Origin: UBA7374 sp049890275
Lineage (GTDB): Bacteria; Verrucomicrobiota; Verrucomicrobiia; Opitutales; Coraliomargaritaceae
NCBI GenBank assembly: GCA_049890275.1
Contig: JBMHBT010000012.1
Span: 1-64,000, forward strand
Length of the DNA: 64,000 nucleotides
Direction: 5' to 3'
The notes under the pieces are model-generated. The model did no database searches, was not told the DNA's origin, and was given only the letters and a program-made list of their open reading frames with translations. Position 1 is the first letter of the stretch. Each line of letters starts with the position of its first letter. A program made the position numbers and the translations under genes. Shown here one piece after another: positions 50,701 through 58,399 of this stretch.

Positions 50701-51485
50701 CCCGGAACGGTCAGGGAGGTTTCGGCGATATTGGTCGAGAGGATGACCCTTCGTCGCGCACCCGTTCGGAAGATACGTTGCTGGTCTGCGTTGGCCAGAC
50801 GTCCGTAGAGCGGCAAGATCTCGCAGTCGCGACCATGCGCGCCTTCCAGCAGGCGCGTCAGTTCGTGAATGTCGCGCTCGGCGGGAAGGAAAGTCAGGAT
50901 GTCGCCCACTCGGTTTTCCCCGATAATCTCTCCAATCGTTCGGGCAGCGATTTCGATATAGTCCGACGCATCCTCTTCCGGCGACAGGTAGTGCACATCC
51001 ACCGGGTACATCCGCCCCGAGACCTCGATGATCGGTGCCCCGCCGAAAGCCTTGGAAAAAGTCTCTGTATCGATCGTCGCGGAGGTGATGACAATCTTCA
51101 GGTCGTCCCGTCTATCCATCAGTTGACGCAGGCAGCCGAGGATGAAATCGATATTCAGGCTCCGCTCGTGCGCCTCGTCGATCAGGATAGCCTCGTACTG
51201 CCGCAGCATCGGATCGTCCTGCAATTCATTCAGCAGGATACCGTCCGTCATCACTTTGATCGCCGTCTCTGATCCCGTGCGGTCGGTAAAGCGGATCTTG
51301 GCCCCCACCTCCCGACCCAGCGGCACCTTCAACTCTTCCGCGATCCGTTCCGCCACCGAGAGCGCCGCCACCCGGCGGGGTTGCGTACAGCCGATCAGAC
51401 CCTTTTGACCCAGCCCGCACTCCAGAAGAAACTTCGGCAACTGCGTCGTCTTCCCCGAGCCCGTCTCGCCCGCCACCACCACCAC
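47724..51485 (-). CDS. hrpA: ATP-dependent RNA helicase HrpA (DEAH-box)
   Basis: At least 1253 residues, near E. coli HrpA (1300). Walker A is GETGSGKTTQL, then IDEAHERSLNID (DEAH), the SATIDTETFS motif III and the QRKGRCGRV motif VI. HA2, OB-fold and the DUF3418-type C-terminal region fill the remainder. Conserved N-terminal sequence (TLPIHQRREAIIRAV) lies upstream of 51485 in the same frame and continues to a stop at 51627-51629, but no ATG, GTG, TTG or CTG occurs there. The frame therefore probably starts at an ATT (51578 or 51509) or contains an assembly error. Role: RNA remodelling, including rescue of collided ribosomes. Confidence 0.92.
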   Translation of the reverse strand: MVVVAGETGSGKTTQLPKFLLECGLGQKGLIGCTQPRRVAALSVAERIAEELKVPLGREVGAKIRFTDRTGSETAIKVMTDGILLNELQDDPMLRQYEAILIDEAHERSLNIDFILGCLRQLMDRRDDLKIVITSATIDTETFSKAFGGAPIIEVSGRMYPVDVHYLSPEEDASDYIEIAARTIGEIIGENRVGDILTFLPAERDIHELTRLLEGAHGRDCEILPLYGRLANADQQRIFRTGARRRVILSTNIAETSLTVPGIRFVVDTGLARVSRYSAHSHTQRLPIEPVARSSADQRKGRCGRVQDGTCYRLYTEEDYEERPRFNTPEIHRSNLASVILRMTAFRLGDVANFPFIDPPPESAIRGGYRLLSELGAIESSGNKTEEARSLTPLGKRLARLPVDPTVGRMLLQAEIEGAVPEILVIASGLSIQDPRERPSEAAAEADAAHRQFVHKHSDFLTLLNIWNTFHKELETLSQNKLRKFCRQHFLSYQRMREWRDVHQQLERLLRQVLKDGGKKSKRPPLQPEDCAEKKLSGYAAIHKSILAGLLGNIAVKEEGHEYRGPRNRKALLFPGSGLFDQKAAKQQRKANYAKKKPGEAVKTSAPEWIVCGQWMETSRLYARTAAAIEVDWIEAVAGDLVKTKYIEPFWSERSAAALCKERKLLFGLEIRRRQARLTPVDPRTATDIFVRHGLVEEGIKEQPPFLLKNREVREQAKSELARRRLGSSLAVEDTITGFYRKRLEGVGSYAELRAFAKAKHRGSLDFLQARLADLLPKESNHDLAEAFPTRIDIGGRRLQLTYRHQPGGEEDGVTLRVPVELLEAITQSLLDWAIPGHREEKVHCLLRALPKASRIQLHPLKENSSLISRVLVPSERTLHEELAAYLQAEHQISIRTEDWAETEIPYHLQPRIQVEDRGGRTLAAGRDLPELSEALQESADKKATEKGGLKALPAWRNAAKQYERKNLSAWSFDDLPESIDLSGEAGMPLKAYPALVANKGGIDLRLQPDHKAADKKTATGWLALAEAVTARDCAWLRRDLRDLRQLGLLLLPLGGFDSIEEPAWQHLRRHLFRCDQRLPLQRAVFEKTLARANEEKRGLVPRLVDTLRALLEAREDVATLLEKKQTPQAISYPGMRAQLQQLAPANLLEQYEFDELPHLTRFLQGMTRRAERAKSNLHGDMEKAKRLEPQAKQLAELEAAAKQSGKEKDLKPYRLLLEEYKISLFAQELGTGQKVSAKRLETLASELRKELR

Positions 51486-51656
51486 CCGATGCTCTTTAAC
51501 CGCACGAATGATCGCCTCCCGTCGCTGGTGGATCGGGAGCGTCTCATCGTAAGTCGGCTGGAGGGAATTTCGGATAATCGAATTGGGTTGATTTTCCCAA
51601 GAGTATTGGACGGAACGTAAGCTATCTTATAACTCTGGCAAGTTTGCGAATAGGGC

Positions 51657-51683
51657 AAAAAAAAGCCCCGCGATTGCGGGGCT
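51657..51683 (-). terminator. Rho-independent terminator of rpmB
   Basis: Stem AGCCCCGC with GCGGGGCT around a GATT loop (51664-51683 on the + strand). The T-run is read on the minus strand as an A-run at 51657-51663. Confidence 0.85.
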
Positions 51684-51705
51684 CAGGAAAGGGCTTGTTG
51701 GGGTC

Positions 51706-51942
<237 letters not shown>

Positions 51943-52016
51943 TTCCTTTATTGAGTGAAAGCGGTGGAAAGTAGGGTTTGCCGGGCGGCGATCAAGTCTT
52001 TTTTTGCGGAGGGGTG

Positions 52017-52220
52017 GGAAGGTCGAACAGTGAAGAAAGGAACGGAACCACGGATCAACGCGGATCGGTGGACTGACAATGAGGATGGCTCACGCAAAGG
52101 CGCAAAGAAATGGGCAGAAAATGAAGAAACGATGGGTTCTATGATAAAATCAGTGTCTATCTGTGTACATCTGTGGTTTTGTGGTTATATGAATCTCAGC
52201 TCTGCGTCTTTGCGTGAGTG
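52017..52220. repeat. Intergenic repeat copy 3 (well preserved)
   Basis: Modules in order: GGAAGGTCGAACAGTGAAG, GGAACCACGGATCAACGCGG, ATCGGTGGACTGACAATGAG, GATGGCTCACGCAAAGGCGC, GGGCAGAAAATGAAGAAACG, ATGATAAAATCAGTGTCTAT, GTGTACATCTGTGG, CTCTGCGTCTTTGCGTGAG. About 85-90% like copy 4 over the shared ~165 bases. Fills the rpmB-BrkB gap. Confidence 0.75.
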
Positions 52221-52272
52221 AATTTTTCCCTCGTTTGATTCCGCTTAGTGAGAAGATGGAAGGGGGAGGGGC

Positions 52273-53724
52273 CTAGGGGTCGGTAGGGTGAATGAGTTGC
52301 TGGATGAGGGTATCGGGGAGTTGGTTTTGTTCGGGGTTGTCGAGGTGCCGAAGGTATTGGGCGATTCCGGGGTGGGCTTCGGTGATGAGGGGTACGCCGT
52401 CGTTGTTTCCGTAGGCGTCGATGGTTTGTTTGAATTGCCGGAGGGTGAGGTGGTCGATGGGGCGTGCGGCCTGGTAGGCGCGGTCGAAGTGGGCGGTGCC
52501 TTCGTCGTCTTGCACCGGGCAGAGCCAGCCGATGCGGCAGAGGCGGTCGAGGCAGGCGTTGAGGATGTGACTGGGGACGCGGAGGGCTTGCTGGAGTTGT
52601 CGGGTGCGGAGGGGCGGGTGGCCTTGGCGGAAGCATTCTGCGATGTGGAGGAGGACGCCGAGGGCGATGATTTCTCGGGCGCGGGAGCTGGTTTGTTCCC
52701 AGGCGTTTTCGTCGGTCAGGTAGTTGGCGTTTTGGACGGAGTAGGTGAGTTGTCCGCCAAGGAGGATGAGGAGCCAGAAGATGTAGAGCCCGAGCATGAG
52801 GACGATGAGGATGCCGACGGAGCCGTAGAGGCTGTTGGTGTCGACGACGCGCTGCATGTAGAGGAAGGAGAGTTTGTTGTAGAGGGTGAGGCCGAGGATG
52901 ACGATGGCGGAGCCGATGAGGGCGGGTTTCCACTCGACGCGGGTGTTGGGGATGAAGCGGAAGAAGAGTGCGAGGAAGAGGGTGAGGAGGAGGAAGGCGA
53001 CGAAGGGGGATAGGGTGAGGAAGAGGGCAGCGAGGGTTTGGCCGAAGGGGAGGAGTTGCTCCATGCGCCGGGCGATGGCGGTGAAGGTGAAGAGAGTGAG
53101 GGAGGTGGTGCCGAGTACGGCGCCGAGGCTGATAAAGGTCCAGTAGACGACGATGCGCTCGGTGAATTTGCGTCCACGGGCGACGCCCCAAAGGGTGTTG
53201 AAGGAGCTTTCGATGGAGGCGAGGACTTGGAGGGCGATGAGGCCGAGCATGAGTGCGCCGAGTGCGCCGACGGTGCCGGATTGGGCGGCTTGGGCGAAGT
53301 TGTTGATCAGTTCGAGGACTTGTGGGTTGAGTTCGGTGTGGGTGCCGTTTTCGGGGCCATCGAGGTCGAGGGCGACCTGTGGTGCGGCGAAGGAAATGGC
53401 TTTGGCGATGGCGTTGACAACGATGGCGTCGTTGCCTTTTTCGAGGGCAAATCCGGAGAGGAGGATGGCGAGTGCGATGAGTGGACCGATGCCGACGAGG
53501 GAGTAGAAGGTGAGTGCGGCGGATTGTACGGGGATGCGGTTGCGGCGGGTGCCCTGAAGGGTGAGGGTGAGGATGCGAAGAATGTGGTAGGCGCGGGCAC
53601 GGAGGTTTTTGCGCCCGAGGTGCTGGAGTTCCCAGATGTCTTCTACGAGGAGCTGGCGCAGGCGGGTGCCGAAGGCGCGTATGTTCGTCCCGATGGATCC
53701 GCGGGTTTTCGTTTTTTGGCTCAT
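52273..53724 (-). CDS. YihY/BrkB family inner-membrane protein
   Basis: 483 residues. Cytoplasmic N-terminus, then about six membrane helices: IPVQSAALTFYSLVGIGPLIALAIL (signature of the family), GTVGALGALMLGLIALQVLASIE, VVYWTFISLGAVLGTTSLTLF, and LTLSPFVAFLLLTLFLALFFRF. Then come NTRVEWKPALIGSAIVILGLTLY and a final IVLMLGLYIFWLLILLGGQ. The soluble C-terminal ~130 residues (REIIALGVLLHIAECFRQG...) look like a winged-helix-type extension often found in the family. Function unknown (once annotated as RNase BN or serum-resistance BrkB). Start overlaps the dus stop by 4 bases. Confidence 0.88.
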   Translation of the reverse strand: MSQKTKTRGSIGTNIRAFGTRLRQLLVEDIWELQHLGRKNLRARAYHILRILTLTLQGTRRNRIPVQSAALTFYSLVGIGPLIALAILLSGFALEKGNDAIVVNAIAKAISFAAPQVALDLDGPENGTHTELNPQVLELINNFAQAAQSGTVGALGALMLGLIALQVLASIESSFNTLWGVARGRKFTERIVVYWTFISLGAVLGTTSLTLFTFTAIARRMEQLLPFGQTLAALFLTLSPFVAFLLLTLFLALFFRFIPNTRVEWKPALIGSAIVILGLTLYNKLSFLYMQRVVDTNSLYGSVGILIVLMLGLYIFWLLILLGGQLTYSVQNANYLTDENAWEQTSSRAREIIALGVLLHIAECFRQGHPPLRTRQLQQALRVPSHILNACLDRLCRIGWLCPVQDDEGTAHFDRAYQAARPIDHLTLRQFKQTIDAYGNNDGVPLITEAHPGIAQYLRHLDNPEQNQLPDTLIQQLIHPTDP

Positions 53725-54740
53725 GGTGTGTTGACCGCTGGCTCACTCGGTGCGGTCGGCTGGCTTTGGGAATGGATGTGTTGGCGGGCGACGCGCTCGA
53801 GGTCTTCGATTTGCAGCACGGTGCCGAGGGCGGTGCGGATTTTTCGGGAACCGGGCATCCCTTTGGTCAGGGCGATGAATTTCGGGCGCATCCAGCCGAG
53901 GTCCTTGTGCTTTTGTTTGCGGAAGGGGCGCTCCATAATGCCGCGGGTGTAATCGATGATGGTGCGCCAGCGTTCGTCGAGTGCGGGTGGCTGGGGGACC
54001 GTGCCATGGGCCAGGTAGTGTTTGATGTCGCGGAAGATCCAGGGATAGCCGAGTGCGGCACGGCCGATCATGACGCCGGAGCAGGGGGTATTTTTGCGGA
54101 TGCGTACGATGTCTTCGGCCGAGCGTATGTTGCCGTTGCCGATCACGGGGATGTCGAGGTTAGCGGCGGTTTGGGCGATAACGTCCCAATTGGCTTCGCC
54201 TCGGTAGGCCTGCATTTTGGTCCGCCCGTGGATGGCGAGGGCGCGGGCACCGGATTCCTGAGCAATGTGCCCGACTTCGTCGGCGACGATGGAGTCATCG
54301 TCCCAGCCGATACGGATTTTCACCGTCACGGGTGTATCGGGAACGGCTTGAACCACGGCAGCGGTGACTTGACCGAGTTTGGCGGGGTTGCGGAGCATGG
54401 AGGAGCCGGCGTCCATGCAGATGACGCGATCGGCGGGGCAGCCAAAGTTGATATCAATGAAGTCGGGGCGCATACGGTCGGCCAGCATTTTGGCCGCTTC
54501 GCCCATGCTGTTCGGGTTGGAGCCGAAGATCTGTATGCCCATGGGGCGTTGTGACTCGGTGAAGTCGACCGTATCCCAGAGGCGGGGATCGCCGCGCACG
54601 AGGGCGTCGGCCTGAACAAACTCGGTGACCATGACGTCGGCGCCTTGTTCTTTGCAGAACTGGCGGAAAACGATATCGGTATATCGAGCCATAGGGGCTA
54701 GATATAGGGGGAATCGTTCATTTTTGAACCAATCGAGCAT
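53721..54740 (-). CDS. dus: tRNA-dihydrouridine synthase (DusB-like)
   Basis: 339 residues. FMN-binding TIM barrel: PLYLAPMARYTDIVFRQFCKEQGADVMVTEF, IDINFGCPADRV with the catalytic Cys, VTVKIRIGWDDDS and LAIHGRTKMQAYRGEANWDVI. IPVIGNGNIRSAEDIVRI and GVMIGRAALGYPWIF close the active site. It reduces uridines in tRNA D-loops with NADPH. Overlaps the BrkB-like gene by 4 bases (ATGA), so the two are translated together. A DusB-type assignment is from the GCPA and GRAALGYPWIF segments; the modified position cannot be fixed. Confidence 0.95.
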   Translation of the reverse strand: MLDWFKNERFPLYLAPMARYTDIVFRQFCKEQGADVMVTEFVQADALVRGDPRLWDTVDFTESQRPMGIQIFGSNPNSMGEAAKMLADRMRPDFIDINFGCPADRVICMDAGSSMLRNPAKLGQVTAAVVQAVPDTPVTVKIRIGWDDDSIVADEVGHIAQESGARALAIHGRTKMQAYRGEANWDVIAQTAANLDIPVIGNGNIRSAEDIVRIRKNTPCSGVMIGRAALGYPWIFRDIKHYLAHGTVPQPPALDERWRTIIDYTRGIMERPFRKQKHKDLGWMRPKFIALTKGMPGSRKIRTALGTVLQIEDLERVARQHIHSQSQPTAPSEPAVNTP

Positions 54741-54874
54741 GGCTAGATAAAAAAAATGATTAAGTTAGGGCACCGCTGAAGCGATCCATTGTCGTCTTTC
54801 TTTGACAAATAGTAAAAATCACCGTCATTTATAGTTCAATCTACAGTAAACACCAACATCAAACCGACCCTTCT

Positions 54875-55081
54875 ATGAAAACATTACTCATTCCTGTACT
54901 TATGGTCTTCGCTGCTGCTACTGCTACCGCCGGTTGTGGTGGTTGCGGTCCCAAGGCTGCTCCGAAGGAATCTTCTTGTGCTTCTTCTTGTGCAGACAGC
55001 TGCAAGGACAAGAGCAAGAAGTCCTGCTGCTCCAAGGATAAGGCTGCTTCCGGTAAGAAGTCCTGCTGCTCCAAGAAGTAA
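54875..55081 (+). CDS. Tiny secreted cysteine-rich protein, possible metal-binding
   Basis: 68 residues. Signal peptide MKTLLIPVLMVFAAATATA, cleavage before GCGGCG, leaving a ~49-residue mature part. That part has nine Cys (GCGGC, SSCASSCADSC, KSCCSKD, KKSCCSKK), many Lys and Ser, and no aromatic residues. The SSC-x3-C-x3-C and CC pairs look like a thiol metal cluster. It could be a secreted metallothionein-like or Cys-rich redox peptide. No family is recognised. A perfect terminator follows, and the gene stands alone. The start is not preceded by a clear Shine-Dalgarno site. Confidence 0.7.
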   Translation: MKTLLIPVLMVFAAATATAGCGGCGPKAAPKESSCASSCADSCKDKSKKSCCSKDKAASGKKSCCSKK

Positions 55082-55109
55082 GTTATTTTCAGGAGTTCAT
55101 CTCCTTACG

Positions 55110-55146
55110 GCCCCGTCTGCGGATACGTTCGCAGCGGGGCTTTTTT
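55110..55146 (+). terminator. Terminator after the Cys-rich protein gene
   Basis: GCCCCG and CTGCG arms pair with CGCAG and CGGGGC (55110-55140), one interruption, followed by T6. Confidence 0.85.
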
Positions 55147-55170
55147 GTGCCTGGAAAAGGGAGAAGGAGA

Positions 55171-55335
55171 GGAAGGTCGAACAGTCAAGGAATGAATGGA
55201 ACCACGGATGGACACGGATCGGTGGACTGACAATGAGGATGGCTCACGCAAAGAGGCAAAGGCGCAAAGAAAGGGCAGAAAATGTAGAAACGATGGGTAC
55301 TATGATAAAATCATTGTCTATCCGTGGTACATTGA
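55171..55335. repeat. Intergenic repeat copy 4 (well preserved)
   Basis: Begins GGAAGGTCGAACAGTCAAGG and runs through GGAACCACGGATGGACACGG, ATCGGTGGACTGACAATGAG, GATGGCTCACGCAAAGAGGC and ATGATAAAATCATTGTCTAT. Nearly collinear with copy 3 but cut off earlier, and it carries a short internal duplication (AAAGAGGCAAAGGCGCAAAG). It lies after the Cys-rich gene's terminator. The rest of the 55336-55434 gap shows nothing notable. Confidence 0.75.
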
Positions 55336-55434
55336 CCAAGCCGGAGAGAAGTCTGCATCGATAAAGATCTGCTGCATTATTCTGTCTTACTAGATTTCCT
55401 TTTGGTGTTTCTTCGCAGGCATTTGGATCAACTG

Positions 55435-56406
55435 TTATTGGGTGAAAGAATCGAGTAGATCGAGGTAGCCTCCGAAGAATTCAAAGAGGGAGTAGGCGAC
55501 GAGTGCGGCGACGCAGAGGAGGGCAATGCCGGGGTAAAATGCGGTGGCGGTGGCGAGTTTGCTGGCTGCCCGTTCTTCGTAGTTTTGGCTCAGCTCAAGG
55601 AGCATGGAGTCGAGCTTACCGGTGGTGGAACCGGTTTTATAGTAGGCGATAAAATCTTTGGGAAGTGATGGATGCTCGGCAATGACATCGGCCGGATCGA
55701 GTCCCTTTTCTAGGATTAGTTGGATGGCCCGGTTGGTTTTCATCAGAGAGGGGGATTTGGATGCTTGGGCTGCTTGTGCCCATGCTTGCTGTGGTGCGAT
55801 ACCGGCCTGGTAGGCATTGCCGAGAACATCGCAGAAGTCGGCGATGGATTGGTTTTTGGCGTAGCCGCGTAGGAGAGGAAAGCAGCGAAGGATGGCGGGT
55901 AAGAGCGGGTTTCCGGTCTTGGCCATGGATTGAAGCAAGCCAATGACGACCCAGAGGGGGAGAAGCAGGCTACTTGCCTGGAGGAGGAGCGTGCTGAGGT
56001 CAAAGCCGGCGAGGCCAGTCTCGAAATCAATTATCCGAACAAGGGGGAGGACGAGGGCGGCTAGATGAAAGACGATGAGCGGATAGACGAGCTTGCTGCG
56101 GATGCGGCGATTAGTTTCGAAGAGTCGTTTGTGACGACCGGCGAGTCGTTGACACATTTCGGGTAGGCGTCCGCTTTGGTCGGCAAAGAGGAGGTTTTCA
56201 CGGTCGATTTTCGGGAGCCAGTTTCCGCTTTCACGGATGACTTGATCGAGGGGAAGGCCTGCTTCGAGTTTCTCTGTGGCTTGCCGACGGTTTTTGGGGG
56301 CGGGTTCGGCAGGCAGGCTCCACGCCTTGGGTAAGGGGATTCCTGCTTCCAGATGTCGGGCCAGTTGGAGATACCAGTCCGCTAAGGTTTTTGAGTTGGA
56401 TGACAT
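55435..56406 (-). CDS. GspF/PilC-type inner-membrane protein of type II secretion/type IV pili
   Basis: 323 residues from ATG 56406 (the open frame extends upstream without similarity). It has two T2SSF-type domains: DWYLQLARHLEAGIPLPKAW with LLFADQSGRLPEMCQRLAGRHKR, and ADFCDVLGNAYQAGIAPQQAWAQA with YYKTGSTTGKLDSMLLELSQNYEERAASKLATATAF. Membrane helices are at ~95-115, ~135-160 and near the C-terminus (FYPGIALLCVAALVAYSLFEFFG). Domains of this family form the platform that supports pseudopilin or pilin assembly. It stands alone without other secretion genes in the window and is somewhat short (usual ~400), lacking part of the N-terminal region. Confidence 0.85.
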   Translation of the reverse strand: MSSNSKTLADWYLQLARHLEAGIPLPKAWSLPAEPAPKNRRQATEKLEAGLPLDQVIRESGNWLPKIDRENLLFADQSGRLPEMCQRLAGRHKRLFETNRRIRSKLVYPLIVFHLAALVLPLVRIIDFETGLAGFDLSTLLLQASSLLLPLWVVIGLLQSMAKTGNPLLPAILRCFPLLRGYAKNQSIADFCDVLGNAYQAGIAPQQAWAQAAQASKSPSLMKTNRAIQLILEKGLDPADVIAEHPSLPKDFIAYYKTGSTTGKLDSMLLELSQNYEERAASKLATATAFYPGIALLCVAALVAYSLFEFFGGYLDLLDSFTQ

Positions 56407-56523
56407 CGCCGGAAAAAGTAGTAAACAGCGCTGCGTTGGAGGCAAAAGTAGCATGAAATGCGTTGCAAGCTTGTTCCCGGCAGGAAAGCAGGCACAGTGT
56501 ATTCTTAACATTTTTTAACGAAA

Positions 56524-58275
56524 TTGAATTCTACCGATACCAGTTCATTTGACCGGTTGTCCCGATCCAATGCGAACAGCGCCTGGGGTGCTTTGGCGAT
56601 GGAGGTATTGGCACGTCTGGGGGTGGAGACGGTGGTGGTCTCTCCGGGCTCGCGGAGTACTCCGCTCTGTGTGGCGGCTTCGCGGAATCCGCGATTGGAG
56701 ACCTTGGTTTTTCTCGATGAGCGGAGCGCGGCTTTTTTTGCTTTGGGTTTGGCCAAGCGGCGGCAACGACCGGTTGTGCTGGTTTGTACTTCAGGAACGG
56801 CAGCGGCGAATTATTTTCCGGCGGTGGTGGAAGCGTCGATGCGCGGGGTGCCTCTGTTGGTATTGACAGCGGATCGCCCTCCGGAGGACCGGGCTTGTTC
56901 GAGTGGGCAAACGATTGACCAGATCCAGTTGTACGGGGAGTACCCGCGCGCGTTTGTGGAACTAGCCTTGCCTGAGGTGGAGCAACCCATGCTGGATTAC
57001 CTGCGGCAGACACTGGTGCATGCGGTGGAGAGAGCCTGCAATGGCAATCCTGGTCCGGTGCATGTGAATGTTCCTTTTCGCGAGCCTTTGTCTCCGCAGG
57101 AAGAGGCCGATCCGGTTGTCTCAGCAAATGAATTGGAGGAGGCCGCTCGGGTGATCAGCCGAATCTGCGAGGCGGTACGGACGGTTCCGGCGATGGATGC
57201 GGTTGTGGTGGAGCGCTTGGCGAGTCACCGCCGGGGTCTCATCGTGGTGGGAGATGTGAACGCTTCGGTTAGCGAAGGTGCATTTGCGGAGGCGGTGGGG
57301 ACGATTGCAAAGAAGCTGGGTTGGCCGGTTTTGGCCGATGTACTCAATCCATTGCGGGGTCACGCTTCGAAGGTGCCTGGCTTAGTCGCACAGTATGATA
57401 CTTTTCTGCGGGATGCGGAGGGGACGGATGTCCTGCGACCGGATGCAGTCCTGCAAATCGGCACCTTGCCGACCAGTAAGTGCCTGCGGAAGTGGTTGAA
57501 GGATGTGGGGGCGACGACTTTTCTTCTGAGTGAACGGCCGGTCAATACGGATCCTTTGCACCGTGTGGCGCTGCCTCTGTCCGGTTCGGCAGAGGGCTTG
57601 GCTGAGTTGCTGCAGTCAATGGATGCAGACGCCGATTGGTTGTCTGTCTGGCAGGAACAGGAGACGTCGTGTGCGGCGCGTTTGGATGCAGCTTTGGACA
57701 CGGAACAAGGGCTCTTTGAAGGAAAGGCGGCGTGGTTGCTCTCTCGCACGGTGCCGGAGGGGAGTTCCGTCTTTTTGGCCAGTAGCATGAGCGTGCGCTA
57801 TGCCGAGTCTTTTTGGTCTGCGGGGGATCGTGCGGTTTCTATTTTTTCCAATCGAGGGGCCAATGGAATCGACGGCACCTTGTCCACTGCACTCGGTGTG
57901 GCCCACAAGGGAGCGCCTGCTTTTCTTTTGACCGGTGACTTAGCTTTTCTGCATGACAGCAACGGATTGCTGGCGGCTAAGCAATTGGAGGGGAGCTTGA
58001 CCGTGCTGGTGATGAACAACAACGGCGGGGGTATCTTTGAGCATTTGCCGGTGGCGGAGCAGGCGGTGGATTTTGAAGCGTTGTTTGCCACGCCGCAGTT
58101 GGTCGATGTGGGGCAACTCTGTGCGGCGCACGGAGTGGCTCATTGTATGGTTGAGAATTGGGAAACTCTGGCCAAGGAACTGGCCAGTGAGGCGGTTTCG
58201 GGCGTGCGCGTACTGGAGCTTTGCACGGACCGGAAGGCGGACCGAGATGCTTTCCTTCGGTTGGTGGCACTGTAG
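56524..58275 (+). CDS. menD: 2-succinyl-5-enolpyruvyl-6-hydroxy-3-cyclohexene-1-carboxylate synthase MenD
   Basis: 583 residues from a TTG at 56524; a later ATG (about 56599) would remove conserved N-terminal sequence. Contains VETVVVSPGSRSTPLCVAA, FFALGLAKRRQRPVVLVCTSGTAAANYFPAV and LLVLTADRPPEDRACSSGQTIDQ. The C-terminal thiamine-diphosphate part has ANGIDGTLSTALGVAHKGA, LLTGDLAFLHDSNGLL and VLVMNNNGGGIFEHLP (GD-x25-NN motif). It catalyses a step of menaquinone synthesis from isochorismate, in the cytoplasm. Divergent from the GspF-like gene. No other men gene is close. Confidence 0.95.
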   Translation: MNSTDTSSFDRLSRSNANSAWGALAMEVLARLGVETVVVSPGSRSTPLCVAASRNPRLETLVFLDERSAAFFALGLAKRRQRPVVLVCTSGTAAANYFPAVVEASMRGVPLLVLTADRPPEDRACSSGQTIDQIQLYGEYPRAFVELALPEVEQPMLDYLRQTLVHAVERACNGNPGPVHVNVPFREPLSPQEEADPVVSANELEEAARVISRICEAVRTVPAMDAVVVERLASHRRGLIVVGDVNASVSEGAFAEAVGTIAKKLGWPVLADVLNPLRGHASKVPGLVAQYDTFLRDAEGTDVLRPDAVLQIGTLPTSKCLRKWLKDVGATTFLLSERPVNTDPLHRVALPLSGSAEGLAELLQSMDADADWLSVWQEQETSCAARLDAALDTEQGLFEGKAAWLLSRTVPEGSSVFLASSMSVRYAESFWSAGDRAVSIFSNRGANGIDGTLSTALGVAHKGAPAFLLTGDLAFLHDSNGLLAAKQLEGSLTVLVMNNNGGGIFEHLPVAEQAVDFEALFATPQLVDVGQLCAAHGVAHCMVENWETLAKELASEAVSGVRVLELCTDRKADRDAFLRLVAL

Positions 58276-58287
58276 GGATAACCGATG

Positions 58288-58365
58288 GGTTAACCGCAGA
58301 GTGCGCTGAGAGCGCAGAGGATCGGGAAGGAAACGGGTTTCACGCGAAGGCTCGCTAAGATCCTC
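58288..58365. repeat. Intergenic repeat copy 5 (short, degenerate)
   Basis: GGTTAACCGCAGAGTGCGCT, GAGAGCGCAGAGG and TTTCACGCGAAGGCTCGC: the same building blocks (CGCAGAG, CACGCGAAG) as copies 1-4. It sits in the 124-base gap between menD and lpdA. Confidence 0.4.
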
Positions 58366-58399
58366 GAAAGGGAGGTCGATGACTCTTGTTTGCGCCGGG

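Noticed and set aside
52196..53746. 516-residue Arg/His/Pro-rich frame on the minus strand
   Set aside because: It is the shadow of the BrkB-like gene (52273-53724) in another phase; its composition is an artefact of high GC.
54802..54835. TTGACA...TATAGT as a sigma-70 promoter of the Cys-rich gene
   Set aside because: The spacing is 22 bases, too long for an ordinary promoter; no better -10 was found.
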